NCBI GenBank assembly: GCA_963532425.1
Contig: CAUSKK010000034.1
Location: 1 to 5,433 of the forward strand
Direction of reading: 5' to 3'
Source of the DNA: CAUSKK01 sp963532425
GTDB lineage: Bacteria; Pseudomonadota; Gammaproteobacteria; Cardiobacteriales; Cardiobacteriaceae
DNA: 5,433 nucleotides
In this document: positions 3,977-5,433 of the stretch, in pieces
How the letters are laid out: the number at the start of each line of letters is the position of its first letter
Numbering within the stretch: position 1 is the stretch's first letter
The notes under the pieces: generated by a model
What the model saw: only the letters and a program-made list of their open reading frames with translations
What the model was told of the DNA's origin: nothing
The model's database searches: none
Position numbers and translations under genes: made by a program

Positions 3977-5215
3977 ATGAAAAAACTCAGCCTCTGGCAG
4001 CAAATTCTGCTTGGCATGGTGGCGGGCATCCTCGTCGGCATCGTCGCCGGCGACGGGCTGCTGACCGCCCAAATCCTCAAACCCATCGGCGACGTCTTTA
4101 TCAGCCTGATAAAAATGCTGGTGGTGCCGCTGATTTTCTCGTCGCTCATCGCCGGCATCGCCAGCATGGAGGGCGACATGACGCGCATGGGTCGCATCAG
4201 TGGCCGCACCTTCCTGCTCTATCTGCTGACCACCGCCCTGGCCGTGAGCGTCGGCCTGCTGGTGGCCAACCTCATCAATCCCGGCGCCGGCCTCAATCTG
4301 ACCGCCCCGCCGCTGGGCAGCGCCCCGGGCCCGGCCAGCGATTCCATGCTGGGCTATTTCATCAAAACCCTGCAGGAAATCGTCCCCAGCAACCCCCTGC
4401 TCGCCCTGAGCAGCGGCAATATCCTGCAAATTATTCTCTTCGCCCTGCTCTTCGGCATCGCCATGAACCAGGTGGGCGCCAAGGCCAAGCCGGTGCGCGA
4501 TTTCTTCGTGGCCACGGCCGAAATCGTCTACGCCCTCACGGCCCTGGTGATGAAAACCGCCCCCATCGGCGTTTTCGCCCTCATGGCCTGGGTGGCGGGC
4601 AAATTCGGTCTGGAGGTGCTGAAACCGCTGGCCAAGCTGATTTTCGCCTGCTATCTGGCCAGCGCCCTGCACGTGCTGCTGTTCATCGGCGGCGGCGCCC
4701 GCTGGCTGGCGAAAATCCCCTATAAGCGCTTCTTCGCCGGCACCTCGGAGCCCTTCGCCTTCGCCTTCGTCTCCACCAGCAGCTCCGGCACCCTGCCGCT
4801 GACCATCAGCGCCGTGAACCAGAATCTCGGCGTCTCGCGGCGCATCTGCGATTTTGTCCTGCCCCTGGGCGCCACCATCAACATGGACGGCACCGCCATC
4901 TATCAGGGCGTCTGCGCCGTCTTCATCGCGCAAATCTACGGCATCGACCTGAGCTTGAATCACTATCTGGTCATCGTCTTCACCGCCACCCTGGCCTCCA
5001 TCGGCACCGCCGGCATTCCCGGCGCCGGCCTGATTATGCTGTCCATGGTGCTGGCCAGCGTCGGCCTGCCGCTGGAGGGGCTGGCCCTCATCGGCGGCAT
5101 CGACCGTATTCTGGACATGGCCCGCACCTGTGTGAATATACTCGGCGACTGCATGGTGGCCGCCGTCGTGGCCCGGCGCGAGGGCGAGCTCGACGAAAGC
5201 CGCTGGCGCAGCTAG
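3977..5215 (+). CDS. Dicarboxylate/amino acid:cation symporter (SDF/DAACS family), glutamate/aspartate type
   Basis: The 412-residue membrane protein is full length for its family (about 400-440) and closely resembles archaeal GltPh in its transport core. The N-terminal helices include KMLVVPLIFSSLIAGIASM (about 46-64). Re-entrant hairpin 1 carries SSSGTLP (268-274), TM7 carries NMDGT (302-306), hairpin 2 carries GIPGAG (346-351), and TM8 carries D376, D380, R383, T384, N387 and D391, equivalent to GltPh D390, D394, R397, T398, N401 and D405. In the family, Arg at this place binds the side-chain carboxylate and Asp394 the amino group, so glutamate or aspartate is a better substrate guess than C4-dicarboxylates, whose DctA transporters lack that Asp. 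The Asn and Asp residues kept in NMDGT and at the end of TM8 suggest cation coupling; Na+ versus H+ cannot be settled by eye. It acts in the inner membrane, normally as a trimer. It is divergent from an SLR gene and has no visible operon partner. From codon 389 onward its sequence belongs to a 95-bp tandem array. A gltP/gltT-type name would be reasonable. Confidence 0.95.
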   Translation: MKKLSLWQQILLGMVAGILVGIVAGDGLLTAQILKPIGDVFISLIKMLVVPLIFSSLIAGIASMEGDMTRMGRISGRTFLLYLLTTALAVSVGLLVANLINPGAGLNLTAPPLGSAPGPASDSMLGYFIKTLQEIVPSNPLLALSSGNILQIILFALLFGIAMNQVGAKAKPVRDFFVATAEIVYALTALVMKTAPIGVFALMAWVAGKFGLEVLKPLAKLIFACYLASALHVLLFIGGGARWLAKIPYKRFFAGTSEPFAFAFVSTSSSGTLPLTISAVNQNLGVSRRICDFVLPLGATINMDGTAIYQGVCAVFIAQIYGIDLSLNHYLVIVFTATLASIGTAGIPGAGLIMLSMVLASVGLPLEGLALIGGIDRILDMARTCVNILGDCMVAAVVARREGELDESRWRS

Positions 5216-5217
5216 GC

Positions 5218-5242
5218 CGCCGAGCCCTGGCGGGTCTCGGCG
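5218..5242 (+). other. Hairpin at each repeat junction (also 5313-5337 and 5408-5432)
   Basis: CGCCGAG-CCC pairs with GGG-(T)-CTCGGCG around a TGGC loop, ten base pairs with one bulged T. It spans the boundary between repeat units, so it recurs with the 95-bp period. It starts two bases after the symporter stop and could act as a 3'-end stabilising or pausing structure. It has no T tract, unlike the other terminators here, so I do not call it an intrinsic terminator. Confidence 0.6.
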
Positions 5243-5247
5243 ACTGC

Positions 5248-5310
5248 ATGGTGGCCGCCGTCGTGGCCCGGCGCGAGGGTGAACTCGACGAAAGCCGCTG
5301 GCGCAGCTAA
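5248..5310 (+). CDS. Possible 20-codon mini-frame in repeat copy 2 (copy 3: 5343-5405)
   Basis: Each extra repeat copy keeps the symporter's C-terminal frame from an internal ATG: MVAAVVARREGE through SRWRS and a TAA stop. The changes in copy 2 are synonymous. No good Shine-Dalgarno site precedes the ATG (only a weak GGCGGGT further upstream), so translation is doubtful. It is most likely a passive copy of the gene end. Confidence 0.15.
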   Translation: MVAAVVARREGELDESRWRS

Positions 5311-5433
5311 GCCGCCGAGCCCTGGCGGGTCTCGGCGACTGCATGGTGGCCGCCGTCGTGGCCCGGCGCGAGGGCGAGCTCGACGAAAGCCGCTGGCGCA
5401 GCTAAGCCGCCGAGCCCTGGCGGGTCTCGGCGA

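Larger units (their letters stand above)
5141..5433 (+). repeat. 95-bp tandem repeat made from the symporter 3' end (three copies plus a fragment)
   Basis: Copies start at 5141, 5236 and 5331, and a fourth begins at 5426 and is cut by the window end, so the period is exactly 95 bp. Each unit holds codons 389 to stop of the symporter (75 bp) plus 20 bp of flank. Copy 1 is the functional gene end. Copies differ only at three places: stop TAG in copy 1 but TAA in copies 2 and 3, and GGT GAA in copy 2 for GGC GAG in copies 1 and 3. The array may continue beyond the window. Slippage or unequal crossing-over is the ordinary explanation. Confidence 0.96.

Noticed and set aside
3977..5215. C4-dicarboxylate transporter DctA
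   Set aside because: TM8 keeps the Asp-x-x-Arg-Thr arrangement of glutamate/aspartate carriers, and the hairpin motifs match GltPh better.
3956..5344. Minus-strand open frame of 462 codons
   Set aside because: It lies antisense to the symporter, is extremely Gly/Ala/Gln/Asp-rich, and exists because GC-rich codon bias keeps the opposite strand open.
5213..5433. Stop-codon readthrough producing an extended symporter
   Set aside because: The frame after TAG stays open to the window end, but it is low-complexity Arg/Pro/Ala sequence typical of shifted GC-rich repeats, with no sign of a readthrough context.

Overview
The window is GC-rich by eye and reads as bacterial, most likely a Gram-negative proteobacterium. 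That inference rests on exported Sel1-repeat proteins with signal peptides, Shine-Dalgarno sites, intrinsic terminators with short U-tracts and a GltPh-like glutamate/aspartate symporter. No rRNA, tRNA or recognised mobile-element gene is present, so I cannot name a genus.

Layout, left to right. The first 42 bases look like the tail of a plus-strand gene, followed by an intrinsic terminator (82-106). Positions 115-376 hold seven copies of an interspersed palindrome, core GAAGCGCTTC. A plus-strand Sel1-like repeat (SLR) gene follows (447-1301). It is interrupted by three near-identical 29-bp inserts at the same point of three successive SLR units, and it ends at its own terminator (1321-1347). 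A gene-free stretch of about 700 bp (1364-2010) holds 16 more palindromes. Two minus-strand SLR genes follow (2081-3079 with seven repeats, 3201-3872 with four). They are clearly tandem duplicates: each has the same leader, signal peptide, C-terminal cap, terminator and palindrome. Divergent from them is an intact SDF/DAACS-family symporter (3977-5215). Its last 75 bases plus 20 bases of flank are repeated head to tail with a 95-bp period to the window's right edge.

The three SLR proteins are probably exported helical-solenoid scaffolds that bind other proteins. Nothing ties them functionally to the symporter apart from the shared divergent intergenic region. The locus is rich in repeats at several scales: palindromes, 29-bp inserts, 108-117-bp coding repeats, gene duplication and a 95-bp tandem array.

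The strongest observation is the first SLR gene. Removing the three 29-bp inserts restores one open 255-residue SLR protein with no other lesion, each insertion is flanked by TGA on both sides, and together they add exactly 29 codons. I cannot tell a recent set of tiny insertions in a dying gene from a segment removed or skipped during expression.
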